A DNA stretch of 64,000 nucleotides from positions 62,001 through 126,000 of the forward strand of contig NZ_JAUFQV010000011.1 of NCBI RefSeq assembly GCF_030409945.1. The letters run 5' to 3'. Origin of the DNA: Vibrio tapetis subsp. quintayensis (lineage in GTDB: Bacteria > Pseudomonadota > Gammaproteobacteria > Enterobacterales > Vibrionaceae). The position numbers and the translations under genes are program-made. Below are positions 17,211-25,412 of the stretch, piece after piece (the stretch's first letter is position 1; each line of letters begins with the position of its first letter). Under the pieces are notes generated by a model. It made no database searches and was not told where the DNA came from. It saw nothing but the letters and a program-made list of their open reading frames with translations.

Positions 17211-18359
17211 CTAAAGCGATACCGGACTACTCGGCAAGTTAACCAAATGCCCTTCAATATGCTCAGAGTGCGTTAAATCACCACGTGGCGCATCTTTAAA
17301 CATAGGTAAACGATGCATTAGCTGCCAAATTGGACGAGTCATGACCCCTGCATCATTAGTCTGCTTGAGCAGTGCATCACGCGAGTCCGCAGAAGGACAA
17401 ATAACTGCATTAAGCCAGTAATTCGACTTAGCATATACCGGTTCAACCACAAATTTATAGTAACTTCCGACAAAGAAATTCTGATACTTATTTGCCAGTT
17501 CTCGCTTACATATTAGGTATTGTGCTAACACTTCCATCTGTGCACAACCTAATGCAGCATTAAGGTTAGGCATGCGATAATTAAAACCTGCCTCATCATG
17601 AAAGAACTCATAAGGATGAGGAACCTTTGCTGTTGTCGTAACATGCTTTGTATGCGCTCCCTGCTCTGCTGTTTTACAAAGCACCATACCGCCACCACCT
17701 GTGGTAATGATTTTATTACCGTTAAAACTCACAGCACCAAAATCACCTAGCGTTCCAGTATGCTTCCCTTTATAAAACGACCCTAAGCTCTCAGCAGCAT
17801 CTTCGACCAGAGTCACTCCCCACTTTTGACAAACTAACAACAGCTCATCTAATTCTACTGGGTGGCCAAATGTGTGCATTGGTACTACTGCACGTATTGG
17901 TCTCTGAGTTTGTTTATGGATGCAGCCGGAGGCGGTGAGCTGTGCATGCTCTGAAAGATAGTTATCCATCGCTCTCGGGCACAACCCCAAGCTTTCCGGT
18001 GACACATCAACAAAAATTGGCTGAGCTCCCATATGGTGAAGTGCATTACATGTAGCAACAAAAGTTAGCGCTTGCGTAATGACAAAATCCCCTTGTTTTA
18101 CACCCGCCATATACAGCGCAGCATGCAATGCTGCCGTACCGTTTACCGTAGCCACCGCTTTTGCAGTTCCGGTATAGGCCTCAATTTGGCTCTCAAACTG
18201 ATCAACAAACTTACCTACGCTGGATACAAAAGTACTTTCTATTGTTTCCAATACGTACTTCTGCTCATTACCATTAAAGGTAGGGGCGTGCAGTGGAATA
18301 AAATCGTTAGTTTGGTACACATCGCGTACAAACTCGACAAGAGGTGTTTGGCTCATCAT
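17211..18359 (-). CDS. legC: DegT/DnrJ/EryC1 aminotransferase (LegC)
   Basis: PLP-dependent aminotransferase that converts the 4-keto-6-deoxy-GlcNAc nucleotide made by LegB into the 4-amino sugar. It shows VATVNGTAALHAALYMAGV (cofactor phosphate site), VEDAAESLGSFYKG, and the PLP lysine in VSFNGNKIITTGGGG. Length 382 residues is typical of LegC. It is the first gene of its operon, preceded by a 480-bp leader that contains an ops element and a hairpin terminator. Its partner legB lies far upstream at 29144, across the acyl/aldehyde module. The frame opens with two adjacent ATGs. Confidence 0.88.
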   Translation of the reverse strand: MMSQTPLVEFVRDVYQTNDFIPLHAPTFNGNEQKYVLETIESTFVSSVGKFVDQFESQIEAYTGTAKAVATVNGTAALHAALYMAGVKQGDFVITQALTFVATCNALHHMGAQPIFVDVSPESLGLCPRAMDNYLSEHAQLTASGCIHKQTQRPIRAVVPMHTFGHPVELDELLLVCQKWGVTLVEDAAESLGSFYKGKHTGTLGDFGAVSFNGNKIITTGGGGMVLCKTAEQGAHTKHVTTTAKVPHPYEFFHDEAGFNYRMPNLNAALGCAQMEVLAQYLICKRELANKYQNFFVGSYYKFVVEPVYAKSNYWLNAVICPSADSRDALLKQTNDAGVMTRPIWQLMHRLPMFKDAPRGDLTHSEHIEGHLVNLPSSPVSL

Positions 18360-18446
18360 TGAGGCCTCATTTGTATAATTATAGGGATGTACTTAGGAAA
18401 GTCTCATGTGTTGATGAGTCAACAATATCGAATTCTCAGATCACAA

Positions 18447-18468
18447 AAAGAGCACCAGCGTGCTCTTT
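18447..18468 (-). terminator. Intrinsic terminator in the legC leader
   Basis: Nine-base-pair stem (AAAGAGCAC / GTGCTCTTT) with a 4-nt loop, followed on the minus strand by TTTTT. It is oriented to stop minus-strand transcription. It lies between the ops element (18571-18582) and legC (start 18359), so it can act as an attenuator that RfaH-modified polymerase would read through. It could also simply end the upstream deacetylase transcript. Confidence 0.7.
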
Positions 18469-18570
18469 AGCTTTGATTTGTAAGATAATTATATTCTAAC
18501 AAACTCTGTATCAAAAAACATTTTGCGGTGCTCAATCATCGATAACACGTAGTTAAACTCAAATCGATGC

Positions 18571-18582
18571 ACGCTACCGCCC
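18571..18582 (-). promoter_or_regulatory. ops element (RfaH recruitment site), legC leader
   Basis: The minus strand reads GGGCGGTAGCGT, an exact match to the operon polarity suppressor core at which RNA polymerase pauses and recruits RfaH to the non-template strand. It is followed by GC and preceded by a block also found upstream of legB. It is placed about 210 nt before legC and upstream of a terminator hairpin. Confidence 0.85.
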
Positions 18583-18686
18583 GGAGGTTAAACGCACCCT
18601 CAAGGCATAAATGGGCAATTTTTGAACGACACATCGCCGCTATCGCCGCTATCGCAAAACTCAAACCAAAACTTCGCTTTAGCTTC

Positions 18687-18692
18687 ATTATA
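18687..18692 (-). promoter_or_regulatory. Candidate -10 element for the legC operon
   Basis: The minus strand has TATAAT, a perfect sigma-70 -10 hexamer, about 105 nt before the ops core. No good -35 hexamer is visible at 16-18 bp spacing, so the assignment rests on the -10 and its position. Confidence 0.35.
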
Positions 18693-18840
18693 TAGTGTGA
18701 TCTTAGTACTAGAAGAATACAAGAAGAATCCCCCCTATCGTAGTGATACACAATCATAATTTAAGACTCTTTCACCCATAAAACCTGTAGAAACCGATTT
18801 GAGCACTTCAATTAGACCTACAAAATCGAATGCGTTTTTT

Positions 18841-19818
18841 TTACGCTAACCCTGTGTACCAATGATTTACCTTTGCTTCTCTATCCTTAGGCAAGTCATT
18901 GGTATCCAATCTAGGTAAGAGCAACGGATGATCAGCAGAAAAATCGGCGACTCTTACTTCCGTTGTAAAGGCAGCATTACAACCTTGCCTCAGCAACTCA
19001 GTGACGACAGGATCACTAAAAGAACCATACGGATAACAAGCTGTCCACTTAGTCATATCACAACCAATAGACTCCAAAAACGTTTTCGATTGCTCTATTT
19101 CTTGTTGCAATGAAAGGCTATCTAATTTATTCCACCAGTAGTGATCATAGCCATGACAACCAACATGCATTCCATCACGCACTAATTGCTCTAATTGATA
19201 CTTATCCATATAGAGCTCTCGGCAAAATGCTTCTTCATTCATACCCACATGCTTGATAAATAGTTTATCTGCAATAATATTGCGTAATTTTTCAGGTAGT
19301 GCATGCTGAAGCATACGTTTAATGAAAATAACTTCTTTACAATCAAATCGGTCTGCCACGGCCAACTCATTAAAGTACTCATCAAATTGTTTTAAATCGT
19401 GTTCGTTCTGATAGATTTCGACTTCAGTTTTCAATGACTGGACTAAGTCATTCATATTACCGACCGATGCCAAAATAAAATGCACTTTATTAACATCTAA
19501 AACTTTATGCTCAAGCACAGTCTTCGCTGGCACATAAAAAGACCCCTGCATATTCATTTTTTTCAAAATAGGATATACATGAGTAAAATGCTCGGCGTAT
19601 CCATCATCAAACGTTAATAACAGTGCTTTCTCTGGTAAAGCTTGTTCTTGAGTTTTGGCAGCCAGTACCTGCTCCATAGTAACGACATTATAATGCCTTG
19701 CAAAAAATTCAAGCTGCTCCACAAACAGATCCAACTCCAAACCTTTCACTTCCTGATAACGCGACTGCTTAATACGACGTACATAGTGATACATGACCAC
19801 TGTCAATGATTGGGACAT
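18841..19818 (-). CDS. Polysaccharide deacetylase family protein (NodB fold)
   Basis: Carbohydrate esterase 4 type deacetylase. Motif 1 is LLTFDDGYAEHF (metal-binding aspartates) at about residues 83-94, and motif 2 is HVGCHGYDHYWWNKL with the histidine pair. No signal peptide is visible, so action in the cytosol on a nucleotide or lipid-linked sugar is possible. The 325 residues include an insertion between the two motifs (about 110 residues). A clear GAGGAA ribosome site precedes the ATG. It is the last gene of the acyl/aldehyde module, 97 bp after the GNAT-like gene, and is followed by the legC leader. Confidence 0.82.
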   Translation of the reverse strand: MSQSLTVVMYHYVRRIKQSRYQEVKGLELDLFVEQLEFFARHYNVVTMEQVLAAKTQEQALPEKALLLTFDDGYAEHFTHVYPILKKMNMQGSFYVPAKTVLEHKVLDVNKVHFILASVGNMNDLVQSLKTEVEIYQNEHDLKQFDEYFNELAVADRFDCKEVIFIKRMLQHALPEKLRNIIADKLFIKHVGMNEEAFCRELYMDKYQLEQLVRDGMHVGCHGYDHYWWNKLDSLSLQQEIEQSKTFLESIGCDMTKWTACYPYGSFSDPVVTELLRQGCNAAFTTEVRVADFSADHPLLLPRLDTNDLPKDREAKVNHWYTGLA

Positions 19819-19915
19819 ATCGATTCCTCAAATTAAATTACCTTGGGTCGGCCTTAAACTGTTAGCCTACGTTTCCTTTTAACCATAGGTATTACATCAG
19901 TGTCGGCCATAGACA

Positions 19916-20938
19916 TCACGTATTTGGCCTGTCCTGATCACCATCGCCTTTAAAAAATAGTGCGTTCTTATTTTTGTAAGACACATATATATCGATATTC
20001 TCTTGTATATATGGCGAAAAATAATTTGGAATTACATTTAAGTCATCACTTGTTCTTTGGACAAAGCCTGCACTTTTCAAGATGTTAGATTCAAACCCAA
20101 AGCTATATAAGTCTATATATTCATATTTAAAGTCTCTAACAAGATTAGCCAGGAAGGAACCAGAGTAAGACAATAACGTTCTGTCACCGACATAATCTAT
20201 AACTCGAAACACCTTTCTATTCGAAACTTCAACTTCTCTGCCAATCAATAGAGCCATTGATTGCTTTCCTTCAAGCTTATAAATACAGTATTTATAATGA
20301 GGATGCTTAAAGTATCTTTTTATAAGGTATTCTGAGTTTTTATACGGAACCTGTTCTATATCATTATTAATATATGTAAAATCAACATCCGAGGTATTGG
20401 AGATTTTTCCAAAACTCACATCCAAGCTGTTTTCGCAATATTGGCCATGAGCAAAATCAACAATTTTGGCGATCTTAAAGTCATCTTTGTATTCTTCATT
20501 CAATAGGTAAAAGTGATCCATTAAAGAAACACTGTCTTTAAAAAATGACTTATATATTTTTTCAGTCGTTTTCTTATTTATACCGATTTCTAATCTATTC
20601 CTATATGGAGTAAACTTTTTCAGATTTCTTATTAGCATCGCTCCAAGCATAGGCGCTCTGACATCATCTCTAATATGCCAAAAACTTCCCCATACATCAA
20701 ACAATGTCGAGTTAAGCGCTGACTTCATGAAACCATGTATACCTACGATTTCATTTGTTTCTTCATCGATAGCCAGTATCATATTAATGGTATCTTGCTC
20801 TTTAAACTCATATAAGAACAGCTCAACATCTCGTGACATTATATGATTACTACGCCAATGCTCGCCAATATAGTTCATTATGGCTTCTACATCAGACATA
20901 CTCGCAATTCTAATGTCGTATTTCTTTCTATCGCTCAC
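19916..20938 (-). CDS. Putative GNAT-family N-acyltransferase, large form
   Basis: A 340-residue protein with no certain relatives. Residues 8-110 resemble a GNAT domain (IRIASMSDVEAIMNYIGEHW, then INMILAIDEETNEIVGIHGF). The second half (about 190-310) looks like another GNAT-like fold, with ALLIGREVEV and RVIDYVGDR. Catalytic residues cannot be assigned. Placed 14 bp after the LuxC-like gene, it may transfer the acyl or derived group made by the module onto an amino sugar. That is inference. It could instead be a sugar-specific acyl-acceptor protein of unknown chemistry. Confidence 0.55.
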   Translation of the reverse strand: MSDRKKYDIRIASMSDVEAIMNYIGEHWRSNHIMSRDVELFLYEFKEQDTINMILAIDEETNEIVGIHGFMKSALNSTLFDVWGSFWHIRDDVRAPMLGAMLIRNLKKFTPYRNRLEIGINKKTTEKIYKSFFKDSVSLMDHFYLLNEEYKDDFKIAKIVDFAHGQYCENSLDVSFGKISNTSDVDFTYINNDIEQVPYKNSEYLIKRYFKHPHYKYCIYKLEGKQSMALLIGREVEVSNRKVFRVIDYVGDRTLLSYSGSFLANLVRDFKYEYIDLYSFGFESNILKSAGFVQRTSDDLNVIPNYFSPYIQENIDIYVSYKNKNALFFKGDGDQDRPNT

Positions 20939-20952
20939 AGGCTAACCCCAAA

Positions 20953-22173
20953 CTAACGAATATCAATGACGCGACTTAGCCCTAATATAAGGTCTACGCC
21001 ATCCCAAACCAGATCAAAATCCATCGTCTTTCCAATCGGGACCACCCTATCGATACCTTTTGGTTTTTTACAAAAAATAAATTCATGTAGCGATAATTGA
21101 AGATCACCCAAGTAGCCAATAGTTTGGCAACGAGTACTGTTACAAAAATCGAAAAGTTCATCCATTGACTCAGCATCATATTCTAAAAATAGACCCGAAT
21201 TACCATGATTGCTCACTGTCGTTGCAGATGGTTGATCCATTTTAACGCGTGTTATCAAATTATCTTTGGATGAGACTAACGAAAGTTCACTATTTAGTGC
21301 GCTCCACTCCAAAAGTTTAGTGTACTTGGCCACAGACTGAACCGCTTGAAGCGCATACTCATGGTGAACTTTTGCGTACAAATGCCCCCAAAAAGCCTCT
21401 TTTGCCTCTTCCTTACGTTTACCAAGCCAGAAAATCATAACCGGCGAAGTACATGCATTTTGATCAGATAAATAGGTATCATTAAAAAAATCTATTGCGA
21501 TTTTTTCTTTATTTTTATCTTCTAAGTAGTCATCCGCATTGATAACAGCGATAGAATAACGATCACTGAACGTTATTTCATTTGATCGAGGAGGTAATAC
21601 CGAATGCCTAATATTTTCAATTGTCGCATCACCGCCCCAGATAAGACGAGAATTTGCTATGTTAGTGAACGCATCATTGATGCTTTTCTCGCGGTTATAG
21701 CGCACGCAAACAATCGAGTTTCTCATATTAACATGAGTATCTAACGCGACTTGAATAGCATTTAAAATAATATCAACTTGCTCAAAAGCTATAGAAGGGA
21801 CTTTAACAATATTTGCATTTCCCGCCAAAAGAGCGGATACCAATGAATACGCAAAGTTCACAGGAACATTAGAAGGAGCGATATGAAAAACAATCCCTCT
21901 TCCAAGCCTATTAACAATAGAAGATTGATAGGATTTCTGCTTTTCAGACAAAGAGGCTTTTCTAATCCAGAAAGCAAAAGTAATGACTTCTGGGTATTCT
22001 TTTGCCTTTTTGTCTTTTAGTAACGTCTTTGATAGTGAATTTAAGAACTCCAATATCTCACAGTCAAACGGGCGATATGAAGAAGTCCCCTCTTGCATGG
22101 TACCAACGATGTCGGCACCACCAAGTAACCATTGAATCGGTAATGAATCAAAATTGTGTTGCATAAGTATCAC
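20953..22173 (-). CDS. LuxC-like acyl-CoA/acyl-protein reductase
   Basis: NADPH-dependent reductase of the LuxC family that turns an activated acyl thioester into an aldehyde through an acyl-enzyme intermediate. The nucleophile is visible as Cys241 in SDQNACTSPVMIFW. The cofactor region has GIVFHIAPSNVPVNFAYSL and SALLAGNANIVKVPS, as in LuxC and other aldehyde dehydrogenase-fold proteins. Length 406 residues (LuxC is about 480). It overlaps the LuxE-like gene by 26 bp, matching the LuxC-LuxE pairing of fatty acid reductase. No luxA or luxB is present, so bioluminescence is not implied. V. cholerae O1 RfbN (tetronate synthesis) is a known O-antigen relative of LuxC/LuxE. Confidence 0.85.
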   Translation of the reverse strand: MILMQHNFDSLPIQWLLGGADIVGTMQEGTSSYRPFDCEILEFLNSLSKTLLKDKKAKEYPEVITFAFWIRKASLSEKQKSYQSSIVNRLGRGIVFHIAPSNVPVNFAYSLVSALLAGNANIVKVPSIAFEQVDIILNAIQVALDTHVNMRNSIVCVRYNREKSINDAFTNIANSRLIWGGDATIENIRHSVLPPRSNEITFSDRYSIAVINADDYLEDKNKEKIAIDFFNDTYLSDQNACTSPVMIFWLGKRKEEAKEAFWGHLYAKVHHEYALQAVQSVAKYTKLLEWSALNSELSLVSSKDNLITRVKMDQPSATTVSNHGNSGLFLEYDAESMDELFDFCNSTRCQTIGYLGDLQLSLHEFIFCKKPKGIDRVVPIGKTMDFDLVWDGVDLILGLSRVIDIR

Positions 22174-23266
22174 TACATCCTCTGATCTCTGCGTTTTTTA
22201 GCCTGCCAAATATCTTAAAATATTTCCCTTTTCTTCCGCATGGACAATTATCTTCACCAAGAAGAACACCTTCATCTTCAGTAAGTAATGAGTGTCCAGG
22301 ATAGGAATGAGGCAAAACAGAAAGCACTTGAATTATGCCTCTTTCGCCAATATCGCAAATCGAAAAGTCTGCAGCTCGTCGGATAATAACGTCAGAATAA
22401 TGGCTAACGTGCAAATGCCCATGAGAACACTGCATATAGATACTACCTGTTTGTTCGACCATACCGTAATAGTCATGTATTTGTTCTTCCGGAATCGAAC
22501 AGACACGATTCAACGCCTTACCAAATTCTTCAGGCGTTACCGATTCATTTTGAAGCTTTTTCCAGCCTCCCCCATGGATCAGTACCGCATTAGAAAGATC
22601 GATTTTACGCTCGTTTACTTGATTATATTCTTTCAATTTCTGATAGAAATGCTTCCAAACCATAAAAGTAAAACCAAACAAGAAGATCGTTCTATCTTGA
22701 TGCTTCTCTACGAACTCCATAATTTGGTCAACATTCAAGTTCATCTCATCATCAAGTGCATAAGCTCTTTTAGAACCGAAGATTGAAAATCCTAATATCC
22801 CTGCACCTCTAGCAGAGAACATCTTTCTATTCTTTAACACCGACGGCGAGTCAATTATCAGCATCGGCATTCTAGAGCCCCCAGTATAACTAGAGACAAT
22901 TTTAGTCAACGCTTTTTGCTGGCTTGCAACGGTAGATTTGTCCAGATAAATCTTAGATACGGCTTGGCCTGTCGTCCCTGATGAAGTCATTGTTTTAAAA
23001 ACATCAGCCTCTGGAATACTCTTTAAACTGAGGCTCTTAAATAGACTTACTGGCAAAAACGGCACATCACTAATAGAAGATAATGCCTCGGAAGTAACAC
23101 CGAGAGTATTTAACATGTTCTGATATTGAGAACAGTTTGCACTATGATATGAAGTGAGTAACTTCATACTCTCTAGGAACATTGTTTCTTTAGCAACTTT
23201 ACCTAACTGATAAGGTGCCATTTCGTGATAATTTTTTATATCTTGGTCTAATCGTTTTTGATTCAT
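22148..23266 (-). CDS. LuxE-like acyl-protein synthetase
   Basis: ANL-related enzyme that activates a carboxylic acid with ATP and hands the acyl group to the LuxC-like partner. It has the AMP-binding loop MTSSGTTGQAVSKIYLD, an aromatic motif IHDYYGMVEQTGSIYMQC and the C-terminal GEDNCPCGRKGKYFKIFGRL with cysteines where LuxE has its acyl-accepting cysteine. The end, LKNAEIRGCSD, is typical of LuxE. Length 372 residues agrees. It lies 15 bp after the AMP-ligase gene. Chain length of the acid is unknown. Confidence 0.83.
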   Translation of the reverse strand: MNQKRLDQDIKNYHEMAPYQLGKVAKETMFLESMKLLTSYHSANCSQYQNMLNTLGVTSEALSSISDVPFLPVSLFKSLSLKSIPEADVFKTMTSSGTTGQAVSKIYLDKSTVASQQKALTKIVSSYTGGSRMPMLIIDSPSVLKNRKMFSARGAGILGFSIFGSKRAYALDDEMNLNVDQIMEFVEKHQDRTIFLFGFTFMVWKHFYQKLKEYNQVNERKIDLSNAVLIHGGGWKKLQNESVTPEEFGKALNRVCSIPEEQIHDYYGMVEQTGSIYMQCSHGHLHVSHYSDVIIRRAADFSICDIGERGIIQVLSVLPHSYPGHSLLTEDEGVLLGEDNCPCGRKGKYFKIFGRLKNAEIRGCSDTYATQF

Positions 23267-23281
23267 GATAAGAGCCTGATT

Positions 23282-24691
23282 TTAAAAGGGTAGTTTTTTG
23301 TATTGAACTTTACCTGACTCATTTTTAGGAATCGAATCTATGCTTTCGATCTGCAGCCCTGAAAAATGGATACCAATTTTATGAGAAAGATATTTCCTAA
23401 CTTCAGCTTTCACTTCGCTATTGTCCGTAGTAACGAAAACATACATTTTGTCATCATTACCAGAACAGACACTCTCAAAATCTTTAAAATGACTGCGAAC
23501 GATTTGTTCAGCGCTATCTAGATTAATACGATTTCCAAATAGCTTAATAAATCTCTTCTTGCGACCTACAATTTTGAAATGTCCGTCAGTATCAAATTGG
23601 GCCATGTCGCCAGTATAGAGCGTCCCATTATGCTCATTGCCTTTCATCAGGTCTTCTCTGACTTCAGAATACCCTAAAAAAACATTGGCACCTTCGTAGA
23701 CAAGTTCTCCGGTTACGTTTGCTTCATTTACTTGATTTCCAGCATCATCTATAAGAGAAAATTCACCACCAGGAATAGCAATCCCTACGTAGCCACACTT
23801 ACTCAATGATTCATGCCATGGCAGGTAGCCCATTCTTGCTGTCGCTTCTGTCTGCCCGTACATAACGACAAATTTAAGAGCGTTTTTTTGCGCGTATTCT
23901 GCAAACTCTCGTTGTAAATCAGGTTCTAATCTACCGCCAGCTTGAGTCATGTAACGCAAAGAAGGCAAAGACATTTTGAAAAATCTTATCTTTTTAAGTA
24001 TTTGATAATTATATGGAACACCAGAAAGTGACGTGGCTTTTTGTTCCTTAAAGAAATCCCAAAATTCTCGTTGCATGATGCTTTTCGTCGTTAATAGAAT
24101 AGTTGCACCAGCAATTAAGTGAGAGTTTATAATAGATAAGCCATACGAATAATTCATTGGTAAGCTAGTAATTGGTCGTTCTGACTTATCAATCTCTAGA
24201 TAGTTAATAATTGATAAGGCATTGCTTTCTATATTTTCATAGCTCAGTTTCACCAACTTAGGACTACCAGTAGAGCCTGAAGTTGGAAGTAAAAGCGCCA
24301 GATCATCATGCATCGCCACGTCATCAAAGCCTGTCGAAATCAGTTCGTAACCAAAAGCCTCCATGACTACATTAGTGGTGTCCGAATAGAAAATATTGGC
24401 GAGATCTTTAGGGATCCAAAAATGGCTAGGCTTGTAGCGTTTGACCAAGCCTCTAACAAGATCCTCATCAAAGTCTCTATTTAGCATTAATGGAACAGAT
24501 CTGTTATTGATAAATGATACATAACCGAACAAAGCGCCAATACTATTTTCACAAAAAGAGAATATAAAGTTTCTTGTTGGTAATTTTAGAGCGACTTCGT
24601 TTGAAAAAGTGACAAGCTCTGCATAAGTTTTATTATTTCCGTATTCATCTATTGCGACTATTTGTTCTGAGTATTTAGCTAAGTCGAACAT
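23282..24691 (-). CDS. AMP-dependent acyl ligase (acyl-ACP/CoA synthetase)
   Basis: Adenylating enzyme of the ANL superfamily. Core motifs are all visible: A3 LLPTSGSTGSPKLVK, A5 VMYGQTEATARM, A7 TLYTGDMAQFD, and A10 SIPKNESGKVQYKK with the catalytic lysine. Length 469 residues is short for a fatty acyl-CoA synthetase and typical of ligases that load a dedicated carrier protein. The ACP at 28728 is the likely acceptor. It lies 13 bp after the metallo-hydrolase gene. A homologous but distinct ligase is at 55314. Confidence 0.85.
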   Translation of the reverse strand: MFDLAKYSEQIVAIDEYGNNKTYAELVTFSNEVALKLPTRNFIFSFCENSIGALFGYVSFINNRSVPLMLNRDFDEDLVRGLVKRYKPSHFWIPKDLANIFYSDTTNVVMEAFGYELISTGFDDVAMHDDLALLLPTSGSTGSPKLVKLSYENIESNALSIINYLEIDKSERPITSLPMNYSYGLSIINSHLIAGATILLTTKSIMQREFWDFFKEQKATSLSGVPYNYQILKKIRFFKMSLPSLRYMTQAGGRLEPDLQREFAEYAQKNALKFVVMYGQTEATARMGYLPWHESLSKCGYVGIAIPGGEFSLIDDAGNQVNEANVTGELVYEGANVFLGYSEVREDLMKGNEHNGTLYTGDMAQFDTDGHFKIVGRKKRFIKLFGNRINLDSAEQIVRSHFKDFESVCSGNDDKMYVFVTTDNSEVKAEVRKYLSHKIGIHFSGLQIESIDSIPKNESGKVQYKKLPF

Positions 24692-24704
24692 GATAATTAA
24701 CCTT

Positions 24705-25412
24705 TTATATACGAAGCCACTTTAAGGGATCGCCTTCTATATCTTTGAAAGAATAAATTTCACCATGACCTGGCAATATCAGTAATCCCTTATTTACCTT
24801 TTCAAAGTAAGGTATCGTGATATTATTCAAGTCATAATTGCTACTATCTTTAAATCGAGTAATAATCGGTGTGTTTTTTATTAAATAATCACCAGTAAAT
24901 AATAACTGATTATTAAACTCGATAGCAACCGAGCCTGGAGAGTGCCCTGGGGCAGAGGTTAGTAGTATGGGGCATCCATACCAATCTATTTTCTTCTCTT
25001 TATTGAAAGTAACATCAGCAAAACAAGAATAAGGTGGGTTGTTTTTTTTATACTCTTGAGCAAGTTTAGTTCCACTCTTTTTATCTATTTCAGTTAACTG
25101 CATTAGAATTACAAGCGGTGCATTATTTCGTTTCTTTGCTATTTTTATCGCACATATATCATTACAAACTAAACTCGCTTTAAAGTTTGATTTGAAAAAG
25201 TTGACACCAGATGTGTGATCTGGATGTTCATGCGTTAATAAAATAGTAATATTATCAACTGTATTGGATTCTAAGATTTCCAAAGCTTTAAGAGAGTAAT
25301 GGGGATCAACGACTATTGCGTTGCTCCCCTTACAAATCAAAAACATATTAGATTGAACTGGATATAGCTCAAACTGGTAAACTTGTATATTACCGAGAGA
25401 TAATATCTTCAT
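24705..25412 (-). CDS. Metallo-beta-lactamase-fold hydrolase
   Basis: Cytosolic glyoxalase II-like hydrolase binding two metals. The zinc motif is complete as H61-E-H63-P-D65-H66 in LLTHEHPDHTSGV, followed by SAPGHSPGSVAIEF and LLFTGDYLI. Length 235 residues. In a module with carrier-protein thioesters it may act as a thioesterase that frees an acyl or hydroxyacyl product, or as an editing enzyme. No substrate can be read directly. It overlaps the NeuB-like gene by 23 bp. Confidence 0.75.
   Translation of the reverse strand: MKILSLGNIQVYQFELYPVQSNMFLICKGSNAIVVDPHYSLKALEILESNTVDNITILLTHEHPDHTSGVNFFKSNFKASLVCNDICAIKIAKKRNNAPLVILMQLTEIDKKSGTKLAQEYKKNNPPYSCFADVTFNKEKKIDWYGCPILLTSAPGHSPGSVAIEFNNQLLFTGDYLIKNTPIITRFKDSSNYDLNNITIPYFEKVNKGLLILPGHGEIYSFKDIEGDPLKWLRI

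Larger units (their letters stand above)
18360..18840 (-). other. Non-coding leader region of the legC operon
   Basis: I see no gene in these 481 bp. An open frame at 18536-18757 merely translates the ops leader. In minus-strand order the region holds a TATAAT hexamer (18687-18692), a short direct repeat of ATCGCCGCT (about 18632-18653), a 38-bp block shared with the legB leader (18567-18604) that contains the ops element, and the hairpin terminator. This is the layout of a JUMPstart/ops leader. Confidence 0.65.

Noticed and set aside
18536..18757. A 73-codon open frame on the minus strand in the legC leader
   Set aside because: It translates the ops leader block; a matching peptide appears upstream of legB for the same reason. 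No ribosome site or protein family.
20953..23266. Bioluminescence genes, because of LuxC and LuxE homologues
   Set aside because: No luxA, luxB, luxD or luxG is present, and the setting is a polysaccharide operon with an ACP and ligase.
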